A DNA stretch of 14,903 nucleotides from contig JAHJDS010000561.1 in the NCBI GenBank assembly GCA_018812395.1, positions 1-14,903 of the forward strand. Reading direction: 5' to 3'. This DNA is from Pseudomonadota bacterium (lineage in GTDB: Bacteria; Desulfobacterota; Desulfarculia; Desulfarculales; JAHJDS01). Both the position numbers and the translations under genes were made by a program. The notes beneath the pieces are model-generated. The model was given only the letters and a program-made list of their open reading frames with translations, was not told where the DNA came from and searched no databases. Within the stretch, counting starts at the first letter, position 1. Every line of letters starts with the position of its first letter. Positions 1 through 7,963 of the stretch are shown here, in pieces.

Positions 1-699
1 CGGCTATGCAAACGAGCCACGGACCTGGACCCGGATTACCCCTTTGCCTGGCTGCTCCTGGCCTGGACCTTTTTATCAGACGCCGCCTTTGGTCACGGCG
101 AACAACGAGCCGAGGCTTTCAAGCGGGCGGTGGAGGCGGCCAAACAAGGCATCGGTCCCGGCCGGACCGTCCCCGAATACCATAGTCTGCTGGCCTTCAT
201 TTACCTATACCACGGCCAGCACGACCAGGCCCTGGCCGAGGCGGAGCGAGGCGTGGCCCTGGGTCCAAGCTCATATAACAGCCAGACGATCCTGGGCTAC
301 ATTCTCATGTTTTTAGGTCGATTCGAGGAGGCCATAGACTGTTTCAACCAGGTCAGACGCCTGAGCCCTTACGCCTCCACCGAGTGGTGGCAGACGCACC
401 TGGGCGAGGCCTTGGGTCAGACCGGCCGGCACGAAGAGGCCGTGGCCGTGTATGAAGAATTGATCGCTGACCTCGAACGCCGCCGGCGCCGTAGCCGCCG
501 CCTCGTCGCCCCTCACCTGGGCCTGGCCGCCAATTACGTCTGGCTGGGGCAGGAGGAAAAAGCACGCCGGCACGCCGGAGAAGTCCTGAAGCTCAACCCC
601 AAATTCCGCCTGGACAACCTGCGCAAGTGGAGCTTTTATAAGGATGAAACCCATCTGGAACGCATCTTGGAAGCCCTACGCCGGGCGGGGCTGAAGTGA
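1..699 (+). CDS. TPR-repeat C-terminal part of a cyclase-TolB-TPR type protein (5' end outside window)
   Basis: The frame is open from the first base of the window and closes with TGA at 697-699, leaving 232 codons of a longer gene. The translation is made of helical TPR-like repeats, for example around residues 70-110 (ALAEAERGVALGP followed by LGYILMFLGRFEEAIDCF) and 130-210. It ends in RRAGLK, the same C-terminal signature found on the full-length copies at 710-2440 and 3990-5909. I infer that the missing N-terminus holds the same cyclase and TolB-like domains, but this cannot be seen. The repeats probably bind a protein or sense a signal. A GTG at 130 would give a shorter ORF, but the frame and the repeat pattern continue upstream of it. 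The stop is within the ribosome binding site of the next gene, which suggests coupled translation. Confidence 0.8.
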   Translation, partial: RLCKRATDLDPDYPFAWLLLAWTFLSDAAFGHGEQRAEAFKRAVEAAKQGIGPGRTVPEYHSLLAFIYLYHGQHDQALAEAERGVALGPSSYNSQTILGYILMFLGRFEEAIDCFNQVRRLSPYASTEWWQTHLGEALGQTGRHEEAVAVYEELIADLERRRRRSRRLVAPHLGLAANYVWLGQEEKARRHAGEVLKLNPKFRLDNLRKWSFYKDETHLERILEALRRAGLK

Positions 700-709
700 G
701 GGGGCGGCC

Positions 710-2440
710 ATGAAACGCAAGCTGACGGACATCCTCAGCGCCGACGTCAAGGGATACTCCCGGCTCATGGCCGACGACGAGTCGGCCACGGTGGGGACCC
801 TGACCGCCCACCGTCAGGTCTTCAGGAACATCATCGAGCAGCACCACGGCCGGGTGATCGACTCGCCCGGGGACAACCTCCTGGCCGAGTTTGGCAGCGC
901 GGTCAACGCCGTTCAGGGCGCGGTCGAGATCCAGAACCGGCTGGCCGCAAGCAACGCCAACCTGCCCGAGCACCGCCGCATGGCCTGGCGGATCGGGATC
1001 AATCTGGGCGACGTGATCTTCGAGGCCGAGCGGATCTACGGCGACGGGGTCAACGTCGCCGCCAGGATCGAGGGCATCGCCGAGCCGGGCGGGGTGTGCG
1101 TCTCCCGCTCGGTCTACGACCAAGTCAAGGGCAAGCTGGCCTTTCAGTATGAATACCTGGGCGAGCACGGCGTCAAAAACATCGCCGAGCCGGTGAGGGT
1201 TTATCGGGTCGAATTGAGGACCGAACCTCTTGCTTTGGGCGGAGAACTGAAAATGCCCGACCGACCGTCCATCGCCGTCTTGCCTTTCGCCAATATGAGC
1301 GGCGACCCGGAGCAGGAATACTTCAGCGACGGGATCACCGAGGAGATCATCACCAGTCTGTCCAAGGTGCATCAGTTATTCGTCATCGCCAGCAACACCT
1401 CGTTCACCTACAAGGGCAAGCCTGTCAAGGTCCAACAGGTCGGCCGGGACCTGGGGGTGGCCTACGTCTTGGAGGGCAGTGTCCGCCGGGCCGGGAACCG
1501 GGTCCGGATCACGGCCCAATTGATCGACGCGACCACCGGCGGCCATCTGTGGGCGGACCGCTACGACCGGGATCTGGACGACATCTTCGCCGTCCAGGAC
1601 GAGATCACCTTTAAAATTTTGACCGAACTGCAGGTCAAGCTGACCGAAGGGGAGCAGGCCAGAGTCCATTCCCGGGGCACGAAAAACATTCAGGCCTACC
1701 TCCGGTTTCTGGAAACCAGGAACATCCTGCGGCAGGTCACGCCTGACACCATCGTCCTGGCCCGTGAACCGTTGCAGGAAGCTCTTACTCTGGACCCGGA
1801 ATTCCCCCGAGCCTGGGTGACCTTGGGCTCAATTAGTCTTTTAGAGGTCACGTATGGTTTGAGTGATTCGCCCCTCGAATCTTTGACCAGGGCCGAGGAG
1901 GCCGCCCAAAGGGGCCGCGCCCTGGATGGCTCCCTGCCCGATGCCTATTCCTTGCAAGGACTAATATATGCCTTGAAAAGGGACCACGGTCGGGCCATCG
2001 TCGAAGGTGAATCGGCAATCTCACTCAACCCCAATCACGCCGACTCACATCAACTCCTGGCCATTATTTATCACTGGGCGGGCCGGCACGATGACGCCAT
2101 CTCGACAATCAACAAGGCGCTGCGTCTCAATCCCTTCCCGCACCATTGGTACTTTACGGTCCTGGGACATGCCTACAACCATACCGGCCGGCACAAGGAG
2201 GCCATCGAGGCCTTTAACAAGGCCCTGGGCCTGGCGCCCGATGACTTGTGGGCGGCGGCGGGCCTGGTCTCGGCCTGCCGGCTTTCAGGAAGAGAACGGG
2301 AGGTCAAGAAGGCCGTCGACCTGGTCCTGAGAATCGATCCCGGCTTTTCGGTTGATTACTGGAAGGCGTTTCATCCCTACATTAAGCATCCGGCCAACGA
2401 CGACTATTTCGACTCCCTGCGCCGGGCGGGACTGAAATGA
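710..2440 (+). CDS. Class III nucleotide cyclase with TolB-like and TPR domains, soluble form
   Basis: This 576-aa protein begins with a class III cyclase catalytic domain (about 1-168). The metal-binding aspartates are D12 (LSADVKGYS) and D55 (SPGDNLLAEF), and the transition-state pair is N115 and R119 (YGDGVNVAARI). The usual purine-selecting Lys and Asp positions hold D51 and R108 instead. A TolB-like domain follows at about 184-300 (SIAVLPFANMSGDP, then LEGSVRR), then TPRs at about 325-570, ending in LRRAGLK. Unlike its paralogues it has no hydrophobic segment between the cyclase and TolB parts, so it is probably wholly cytoplasmic. ATG at 710 is supported by GAGGGGG at 698-704, which overlaps the upstream stop. 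The product is presumably cAMP or cGMP, but the altered pocket leaves the substrate open. The next gene is a cyclic-nucleotide-binding kinase 19 bases downstream. Confidence 0.88.
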   Translation: MKRKLTDILSADVKGYSRLMADDESATVGTLTAHRQVFRNIIEQHHGRVIDSPGDNLLAEFGSAVNAVQGAVEIQNRLAASNANLPEHRRMAWRIGINLGDVIFEAERIYGDGVNVAARIEGIAEPGGVCVSRSVYDQVKGKLAFQYEYLGEHGVKNIAEPVRVYRVELRTEPLALGGELKMPDRPSIAVLPFANMSGDPEQEYFSDGITEEIITSLSKVHQLFVIASNTSFTYKGKPVKVQQVGRDLGVAYVLEGSVRRAGNRVRITAQLIDATTGGHLWADRYDRDLDDIFAVQDEITFKILTELQVKLTEGEQARVHSRGTKNIQAYLRFLETRNILRQVTPDTIVLAREPLQEALTLDPEFPRAWVTLGSISLLEVTYGLSDSPLESLTRAEEAAQRGRALDGSLPDAYSLQGLIYALKRDHGRAIVEGESAISLNPNHADSHQLLAIIYHWAGRHDDAISTINKALRLNPFPHHWYFTVLGHAYNHTGRHKEAIEAFNKALGLAPDDLWAAAGLVSACRLSGREREVKKAVDLVLRIDPGFSVDYWKAFHPYIKHPANDDYFDSLRRAGLK

Positions 2441-2459
2441 AGCGGTGGGGTGACGAAAA

Positions 2460-3890
2460 ATGACGAGCCGGGCGAGCACCAAACAACCCTCGGAAAGCAT
2501 CCCGCCTCGGGCGGAGAACGACTTCTTCGGCCACAACAAACTGCTTCGGTCACTGCCCCCCGAGGCCTTCGAACCTTTTGTCGAGAGACTGACCCGAAAG
2601 GAAGTCAAGGCCGGGGAGAGGTTCATCCGTCAAGGCGAGAAAGGGGAGGAGTTTTTCCTGATCGAGCAGGGCTCTTGCGTCGTCAGCGTGGAAAGAGACG
2701 GGGACCTTCATCCCCTGGCCAAGAGCAGGCCCGGAGACGTGGTCGGAGAGATGGCCGTGCTGACCGGCGAGAGGCGCAACGCCCACGTGGACGCCGCGTC
2801 CGACATGATCTTGTGGGGCCTGAGCCGGGCCGCGTTTGACGACCTGGCCGAACAACACTCCGACCTGAGAAGCCTGTTGACCGAAATCATGGTCGAGCGG
2901 TTCGCCGCCTCGAAGCTGACCAGGGACCGCCACATCGGCAAGTACCGGATCGTGGATGTCATCGGCCAGGGGGGGTGGAGCATCGTCTACAAGGGCGTCC
3001 ACCACGCCCTGAACATCCCGGTGGCCATCAAGATGCTGAGGCACGACCTGGCCATGAATCCCGATTTCATCGACAAGTTTCACCGCGAGGCCAAGACCAT
3101 CGCCCGTTTGAACCACGAGAACATCGTCCGGGTATACGACATCGAGGAGCGCTACCGCACGGTGTTCATCATGATGGAATGCCTGGAAGGGGTGACCCTG
3201 CAATACCTGCTCGACAATTCACCGCCGCCGCCGTTGGCCCGCAGCCTGGACATCCTGATGCAGGTCTGCGCCGGTCTGGCCTATGCCCACCAAAAGGGGA
3301 TCGTCCACCAGGACGTCAAGCCGGCCAACATCTTCCTCCAGCACAACCAGCGTGTCAGGGTGGTCGATTTTGGCCTGGCCTGCCCCCAGGGGACGGAGGA
3401 CCTCGACCTCCCGGGCACGGTCGGCTACATGTCCCCCGAGCAGATCGAGGGCGACCCTGTGGATGAACGGAGCGACATCTACTCCCTGGCGATAACCGCC
3501 TTCGAGATGGTCACCGGCCGGCGTCCTTTCCCGGAAGAGGACGTCGCCAAGCTGATGGACCTCCACCGCACCATGTCCCTGCCCGATCCCAGAAACCTTG
3601 TCCCTGACTTGCCCGAGGAATGGGCTCGGTTCATCCTCCGCGCCGGTCAAAGAGAACCTGAGGGACGATATCAGAGTATAGGCGAGGTCATCGAAGAGTT
3701 GGGACCATTGGCCGCCAAGATGGGGGTGGGGCCCGGGGCCGCACCCCGGCCCAGACGGCAGATGATCAGCCTGTATTTGTTCTTCCGAGACGAGCATCAC
3801 CTGGCCCTGGCCGGGTTGCTGGATGATTTCAGCGCCAAGGCCGAGAAACTGGGCGTCAAGGTCAGGGCGGTTGACGTCAAGGAGGTCTGA
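2460..3890 (+). CDS. Ser/Thr protein kinase with N-terminal cyclic-nucleotide-binding domain
   Basis: The 476-aa protein has a cNMP-binding domain at about 24-150. Its phosphate-binding cassette (VGEMAVLTGERRNAHV) keeps the ribose-contacting Glu97 and phosphate-contacting Arg106. A Hanks-type kinase domain follows at about 161-415, with a glycine-rich loop (IGQGGWSIV), VAIK Lys191, a helix-C glutamate near 210, catalytic loop HQDVKPAN (Asp285, Lys287, Asn290), DFG at 303-305 and a YMSPEQ motif. HQD in place of HRD makes it a non-RD kinase, a type usually controlled without activation-loop phosphorylation. That fits control by ligand binding to the N-terminal domain, which is my inference. No membrane helix is visible. 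A basic linker leads to a tail of about 45 residues (from MISLYLFFRDEHH) that I do not recognise. ATG at 2460 has GGGGTGA about 7 bases upstream. Its place between cyclases suggests it reads their product. Confidence 0.92.
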   Translation: MTSRASTKQPSESIPPRAENDFFGHNKLLRSLPPEAFEPFVERLTRKEVKAGERFIRQGEKGEEFFLIEQGSCVVSVERDGDLHPLAKSRPGDVVGEMAVLTGERRNAHVDAASDMILWGLSRAAFDDLAEQHSDLRSLLTEIMVERFAASKLTRDRHIGKYRIVDVIGQGGWSIVYKGVHHALNIPVAIKMLRHDLAMNPDFIDKFHREAKTIARLNHENIVRVYDIEERYRTVFIMMECLEGVTLQYLLDNSPPPPLARSLDILMQVCAGLAYAHQKGIVHQDVKPANIFLQHNQRVRVVDFGLACPQGTEDLDLPGTVGYMSPEQIEGDPVDERSDIYSLAITAFEMVTGRRPFPEEDVAKLMDLHRTMSLPDPRNLVPDLPEEWARFILRAGQREPEGRYQSIGEVIEELGPLAAKMGVGPGAAPRPRRQMISLYLFFRDEHHLALAGLLDDFSAKAEKLGVKVRAVDVKEV

Positions 3891-3989
3891 TGAACCAGGG
3901 AACTTTTTGGCCGGCCCGTGGCCAACGAGGCCGAGATATCCTGTTTTGTCGGTCGTGCCCGCCGAAGGCCGTTTGAGAGGGGTGGACCC

Positions 3990-5909
3990 GTGACCGGACC
4001 CGGAGTGAATCGCAAGCTGACGGCCATCCTCAGCGCCGACGTCAAGGGCTACAGCCGCTTGATGGCCGACGACGAGGCGGGCACGGTGAAGACCCTGACC
4101 GCCCACCGGCAGATCATTTCGAAAGTGGTCGAAAAAAATAGCGGCCGGGTGATTGACTCGCCCGGGGACAACCTCCTGGCTGAGTTCAACAGCGCGGTCA
4201 ACGCCGTTCAAGGCGCGGTCGAAATCCAGCGGGAGTTACAGGTTCACAATGAAGAACTTCCCGAGCACCGCCGGATGGAGTGGCGCATCGGCATTAATCT
4301 GGGCGACGTGATCTTCGAGGGCGAGCGGATCTACGGCGACGGGGTCAACGTCGCCGCCCGGATAGAAGCAATAGCCGAGGCCGGAGGCGTCTGCATCTCC
4401 CGCTCGGTCTACGACCAGGTCAAGGGCAAGCTGTCGTTTCAGTACGAGCACCTGGGCGAGCATTCCGTGAAAAACATCACCGAGCCGGTCCGGGTCTACC
4501 GGGTGGCCCAGGATGCCGACAGCGCGCCGTCGACTCCAATGGATCCCGCCAGGGCCGCCCCCAAAGGGCGATTGAAAATCATCGCGGGCCTGGGGGCCGG
4601 GGCGGCGCTGGCCATCCTGGCCCTGGTGGCCATTTTGATCTGGACCCCGTTCCAGGGTGACGCTCCTCTGAAGCCAACGGTCGGCCCGACCCCGGGGCTC
4701 GATCTGCCCCGAAAACCGTCCATCGTCGTGCTGCCCTTTGTCAACATGACCGGGGACCCCAAGCAGGAGTATTTCTCCGACGGGATGACCGAGGCCATCA
4801 TCCGCGGCCTGTCCCGGGTCCCCAAGTTGTTCGTCATCGCCCGCAACTCGGCGTTTGTGTACAAGGGCCGGGCGGTCAAGGTCCAGCGAGTGGGTCGGGA
4901 GTTGGGGGTGCGCTACGTTTTGGAGGGCAGCGTCCAGCGCTCGGGCCGCCGGGTCCGGATCACGGCCCAGTTGATCGACGCCCTGACCGGGCGTCACATT
5001 TGGTCCCAGAAATTCGACCGGGATTTGAAAAACATCTTCGCCCTGCAGGACGAGATCACGATGAAGATCATGAACGCCATGCGGATCGAGTTGACCGAGG
5101 GCGAGCAGGCCCGCCTGCGGGCCGAGAGGGCGCCGACCCGAAACCTGGAGGCCTATGAATTGTACTTGCAGGGGATCGGTAGAATGAATCGTCTCACACG
5201 AGCCGGCAATACCGCAGCCCGAAAGCTACTCCAAAGGGCCATCCACCTAGACCCGAATTTCGCCTCGGCCCACGCCACATTGGGCTTTGCCCACTTCTAC
5301 GACTGCCTCTGGGGCTGGACCACGACCCCCAAGTCCTCCCTGATGTCCGCCGCTAAACACTCCCGCCAGGCCTTGGCCCTGAGCCCTGATTTGGATGTTC
5401 CCTATGTGGTCTTAGGCTTTGTCTATGCCTTCATGCGGAAACATGACCAAGCCGTGGCCAGCCTGGAGCGGGCCGTGGCCCTCAACCCCAACAGTTCCTT
5501 TGCCTTCGCCGGTCTGGCTGTGGCGCTGATCTGGTCCTCACAGGATCGGCAGGCGTTGGCGGCCGTCAAAAAATCAATTCGCCTCAACCCGTTTCCTATG
5601 GCCAACCACTACCAGATCCTGGGCATGGCCCACATGTGGCTGAAACAGTATAGCCAGGCCATTGTCGCCTATAAAAAGGCGCTGGCCCGAAACCCGGCTT
5701 ACTTCTGGGCCTGGAACAGCCTGGTCTATATCTATGTCCAGTTGGGGCGTCTGGCCGAAGCCAAAGCCGCCCTGACCAGGCTCCTGAAGGTGAAACCCGA
5801 CTTCTCGCTGGCCCTGGTGGCCACCAGGCCTTACAAGGATCCCGCCAGGAACAAAGCCCTCATCGAGGCCCTCAAAAAGGCGGGGCTAAAAATGAAGGGG
5901 CGGCCGTGA
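3990..5909 (+). CDS. Class III nucleotide cyclase with membrane helix, TolB-like and TPR domains
   Basis: I chose GTG at 3990 (639 aa) because GAGAGGGG lies just upstream and it brings the N-terminus close to the paralogues; GTG at 3918 or 4005 is possible. The cyclase domain (about 9-175) has metal aspartates D17 and D60, transition-state N120 and R124, and D56 and R113 at the purine-selecting positions. One membrane helix lies at about 196-218 (rich in Ala, Leu and Ile). It is followed by a TolB-like domain (about 243-370) and TPRs (about 385-630). Topology would put the cyclase in the cytoplasm and the sensor part in the periplasm. The cyclase domain resembles the 710-2440 gene, whereas the TolB-TPR part is nearly the same as in 6043-7953, so the gene is mosaic. 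The end reads GLKMKGRP: an extra A in a five-A run at about 5888-5892 seems to have removed the ancestral stop after GLK. Its 3' end overlaps the next ORF by four bases (GTGA). Confidence 0.88.
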   Translation: MTGPGVNRKLTAILSADVKGYSRLMADDEAGTVKTLTAHRQIISKVVEKNSGRVIDSPGDNLLAEFNSAVNAVQGAVEIQRELQVHNEELPEHRRMEWRIGINLGDVIFEGERIYGDGVNVAARIEAIAEAGGVCISRSVYDQVKGKLSFQYEHLGEHSVKNITEPVRVYRVAQDADSAPSTPMDPARAAPKGRLKIIAGLGAGAALAILALVAILIWTPFQGDAPLKPTVGPTPGLDLPRKPSIVVLPFVNMTGDPKQEYFSDGMTEAIIRGLSRVPKLFVIARNSAFVYKGRAVKVQRVGRELGVRYVLEGSVQRSGRRVRITAQLIDALTGRHIWSQKFDRDLKNIFALQDEITMKIMNAMRIELTEGEQARLRAERAPTRNLEAYELYLQGIGRMNRLTRAGNTAARKLLQRAIHLDPNFASAHATLGFAHFYDCLWGWTTTPKSSLMSAAKHSRQALALSPDLDVPYVVLGFVYAFMRKHDQAVASLERAVALNPNSSFAFAGLAVALIWSSQDRQALAAVKKSIRLNPFPMANHYQILGMAHMWLKQYSQAIVAYKKALARNPAYFWAWNSLVYIYVQLGRLAEAKAALTRLLKVKPDFSLALVATRPYKDPARNKALIEALKKAGLKMKGRP

Positions 5910-6046
5910 AACGCAAGCTGACCGCCATCCTCAGCGCCGACGTCCGAGACTGCTCGCGGCTCATGGCCGACGCGTTGGCCGCCGAACCATTATCCGACCA
6001 CGATCGATCTAGCCTGTTTTCAAGAGACGGGGGGGGAGTCCCATGA
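5906..6046 (+). pseudogene. 46-codon relic of a cyclase N-terminus
   Basis: A GTG-started frame reads MKRKLTAILSADVRDCSRLM and then leaves the family sequence after about 22 codons, ending in an unrelated tail rich in Asp and Ser. The first 22 codons match the starts of the genes at 710 and 7964 closely, including the shared ribosome binding site region, so this is what remains of another cyclase copy. No catalytic domain is left: only the first metal-binding aspartate survives. The frame overlaps the upstream stop (GTGA, 5906-5909) and the downstream start (ATGA, 6043-6046) by four bases each. It could therefore still be translated and act as a coupling bridge between the two full-length genes, though its peptide probably has no function. 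Confidence 0.75.
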
Positions 6047-7953
6047 CTGACCAAGGCTACCGGCGTCGGCTGTCGGCCCTGCTCAGCGCGGACGTGGAAG
6101 GCTACAGCCGCCTGATGAGAGATGATGAAGAGGCGACGATCCGGACCGTGACCACCTTTCGGGCGGCCATCACCAACCTGGTTCAGCAGTACCGGGGCCG
6201 GGTGGTGGACTCCCCCGGCGACAACATCCTGGCCGAGTTCACCTCCGTGGTCGACGCGGTCAACGGCGCGGTCGAGATCCAGCGGGAGCTGGCCGAGCGG
6301 AACCTGGAGTTGCCCGAGAACCGGCGGATGAATTGGCGGATCGGTATTAACCTGGGCGACGTCATCGAGGACGGCGAGCGGATCTACGGGGACGGGGTCA
6401 ACGTCGCCGCCCGGATGGAGGGCCTGGCCGAGGGCGGGGGGATCTGTTTATCCGGCACGGTCTTTGACGCCATCGAGAACAAGGTCGGCCTGGAGTACGA
6501 ATTCCTGGGCGAGCAAACGGTCAAGAATATCCCCAAGCCGATTCGGGCCTACCGGGTTTTATCGTATCCGGGCGCGGCCGCCCATCGGGTGCTCAAGGCC
6601 AAGCGTGCGGTCGGCCATAAATGGCGTAAGATCGGCCTGGCCGCGGCAATGGCGGCGGCGGTGGCCGCGGTCGTGGTGGTCTGGTACTGCTGGCTCCGAT
6701 CGCCTTCGATAAAACCCGTGGCCAAAAAGCCGCCCGCCGCCAAGGCCCAAGCCTTACCCCTGCCGGACAAGCCGTCCATCGTCGTCCTGCCCTTTGTCAA
6801 CATGACCGGCGACCCCAAGCAGGAGTATTTCTCGGACGGGATGACCGAGGCCATCACCCGGGGCCTGTCCCGAGTCCCCAAGCTGTTCGTCATCGCCCGC
6901 AACTCGGCGTTCGTGTACAAGGGCAAGGCCGTCAAGGTCCAGCAAGTGGGCCGGGACCTGGGGGTGCGTTACGTCCTGGAAGGCAGCGTCCAGCGCTCGG
7001 CCAACCGGGTCCGGATCACGGCCCAGTTGATCGACGCCCGGACCGGGCGTCACCTCTGGTCCCAGAAGTACGACCGTCCCCTCAAGGACATCTTCGCCCT
7101 GCAGGACGAGATCACGATGAAGATCATGACCGCCATGCAGATCAATCTGACCGAGGGCGAGCAGGCGCGTCTGCGGGCCGAAAGGGCCTCGACCCAAAAC
7201 CTCGAGGCCTATGAACTCTACCTGCAAGGGGTCGCTCACATCAGACGCAGCAACAAGGCCGCCAACGCCGTGGGTCGTAAGCTGCTCCAGAGGGCCATCA
7301 AGCTTGACCCCAAGTTTTCTGCCGCCTACGGCTGGTTAGGCTTTGCTCACTTGTATGACTTCATGTGGGGCTGGACCAAGGACCGTCGCGCGTCCCTGAT
7401 GTCGGCCGCCAGATACGCCCGCCAGGCCCTGGCCCTCAACCCCAGGCAGGACGTGGCCCTTTTCGCCTTGGGAGCTATTTACTTATTGGCGCGACGTTAC
7501 GACAAGGCCCTGGCCACCCTGGAGCGGGCCGTGGCCCTCAATCCCAACAGCGCCGACGCCTGGCTCGGACTGGCGATGTTTAATTACTATTTGTCTAATT
7601 ACCGGCGGGCGCTGGCGGCCATCAACCGGGCCCTACGCCTCAATCCTTTTCCGACGCCACTCTACTACCATATTTTGGGAATGGTCCGAAGAGGGTTGGG
7701 GCAGTATCACCAGGCCATCGTTGCCTACAAAAAGGCGCTGGCGCTGAACCCCCGGTTTCAATTTGCGTATTATGGACTGGTTCGGTCCTATGTCCGCCTG
7801 GGACGCCTGGCCGAGGCCAGGGCCGCCTTGGCCGGGCTTCTAAGGATAAATCCTGACTTCTCCATGACCACCGTGAACAGACTACCTTACAAGGACCCCG
7901 CCATGAAGAAGGCGGCCATCGAGGCATTTAAAAAGGCGCGGCTCAAAAAATGA
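6043..7953 (+). CDS. Class III nucleotide cyclase with membrane helix, TolB-like and TPR domains
   Basis: The 636-aa protein has the same order as the 3990-5909 gene. The cyclase domain lies at about 8-172, with metal aspartates D17 and D60, N120 and R124 for transition-state binding, and D56 and R113 at the purine-selecting positions. One helix spans about 196-218 (AAAMAAAVAAVVVVWYCW), then a Pro/Lys/Ala linker, a TolB-like domain (about 243-370) and TPRs (about 385-630) ending in KKARLKK. The cyclase part is the most diverged in the array (it begins TDQGYRRRLSALLSADVEGY). The TolB-TPR part is almost the same as in the preceding full copy. ATG at 6043 has GGGGAG at 6033-6038, and it overlaps the stop of the relic ORF before it. 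The cyclase is expected in the cytoplasm and the TPR part outside the inner membrane. Confidence 0.9.
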   Translation: MTDQGYRRRLSALLSADVEGYSRLMRDDEEATIRTVTTFRAAITNLVQQYRGRVVDSPGDNILAEFTSVVDAVNGAVEIQRELAERNLELPENRRMNWRIGINLGDVIEDGERIYGDGVNVAARMEGLAEGGGICLSGTVFDAIENKVGLEYEFLGEQTVKNIPKPIRAYRVLSYPGAAAHRVLKAKRAVGHKWRKIGLAAAMAAAVAAVVVVWYCWLRSPSIKPVAKKPPAAKAQALPLPDKPSIVVLPFVNMTGDPKQEYFSDGMTEAITRGLSRVPKLFVIARNSAFVYKGKAVKVQQVGRDLGVRYVLEGSVQRSANRVRITAQLIDARTGRHLWSQKYDRPLKDIFALQDEITMKIMTAMQINLTEGEQARLRAERASTQNLEAYELYLQGVAHIRRSNKAANAVGRKLLQRAIKLDPKFSAAYGWLGFAHLYDFMWGWTKDRRASLMSAARYARQALALNPRQDVALFALGAIYLLARRYDKALATLERAVALNPNSADAWLGLAMFNYYLSNYRRALAAINRALRLNPFPTPLYYHILGMVRRGLGQYHQAIVAYKKALALNPRFQFAYYGLVRSYVRLGRLAEARAALAGLLRINPDFSMTTVNRLPYKDPAMKKAAIEAFKKARLKK

Positions 7954-7963
7954 GGGGGCGGCC

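Noticed and set aside
593..1372. Antisense frames of 160-260 codons inside the cyclase genes (also 4236-4997 and 6754-7239)
   Set aside because: They repeat because the sense genes are paralogous; their composition is shadow-like and they lack ribosome binding sites and domain motifs.
3907..3925. Inverted repeat TTGGCC/GGCCAA with a seven-base loop after the kinase gene, considered as a terminator
   Set aside because: The T run precedes the hairpin rather than following it on the + strand, the stem is only six pairs, and the 99-base gap leads into a same-strand family member.
3219..4211. A 330-codon open frame on the - strand across the kinase end and the next cyclase
   Set aside because: It spans two clear genes and an intergenic gap, has no recognisable domain, and similar antisense frames recur in each paralogue at the same place.
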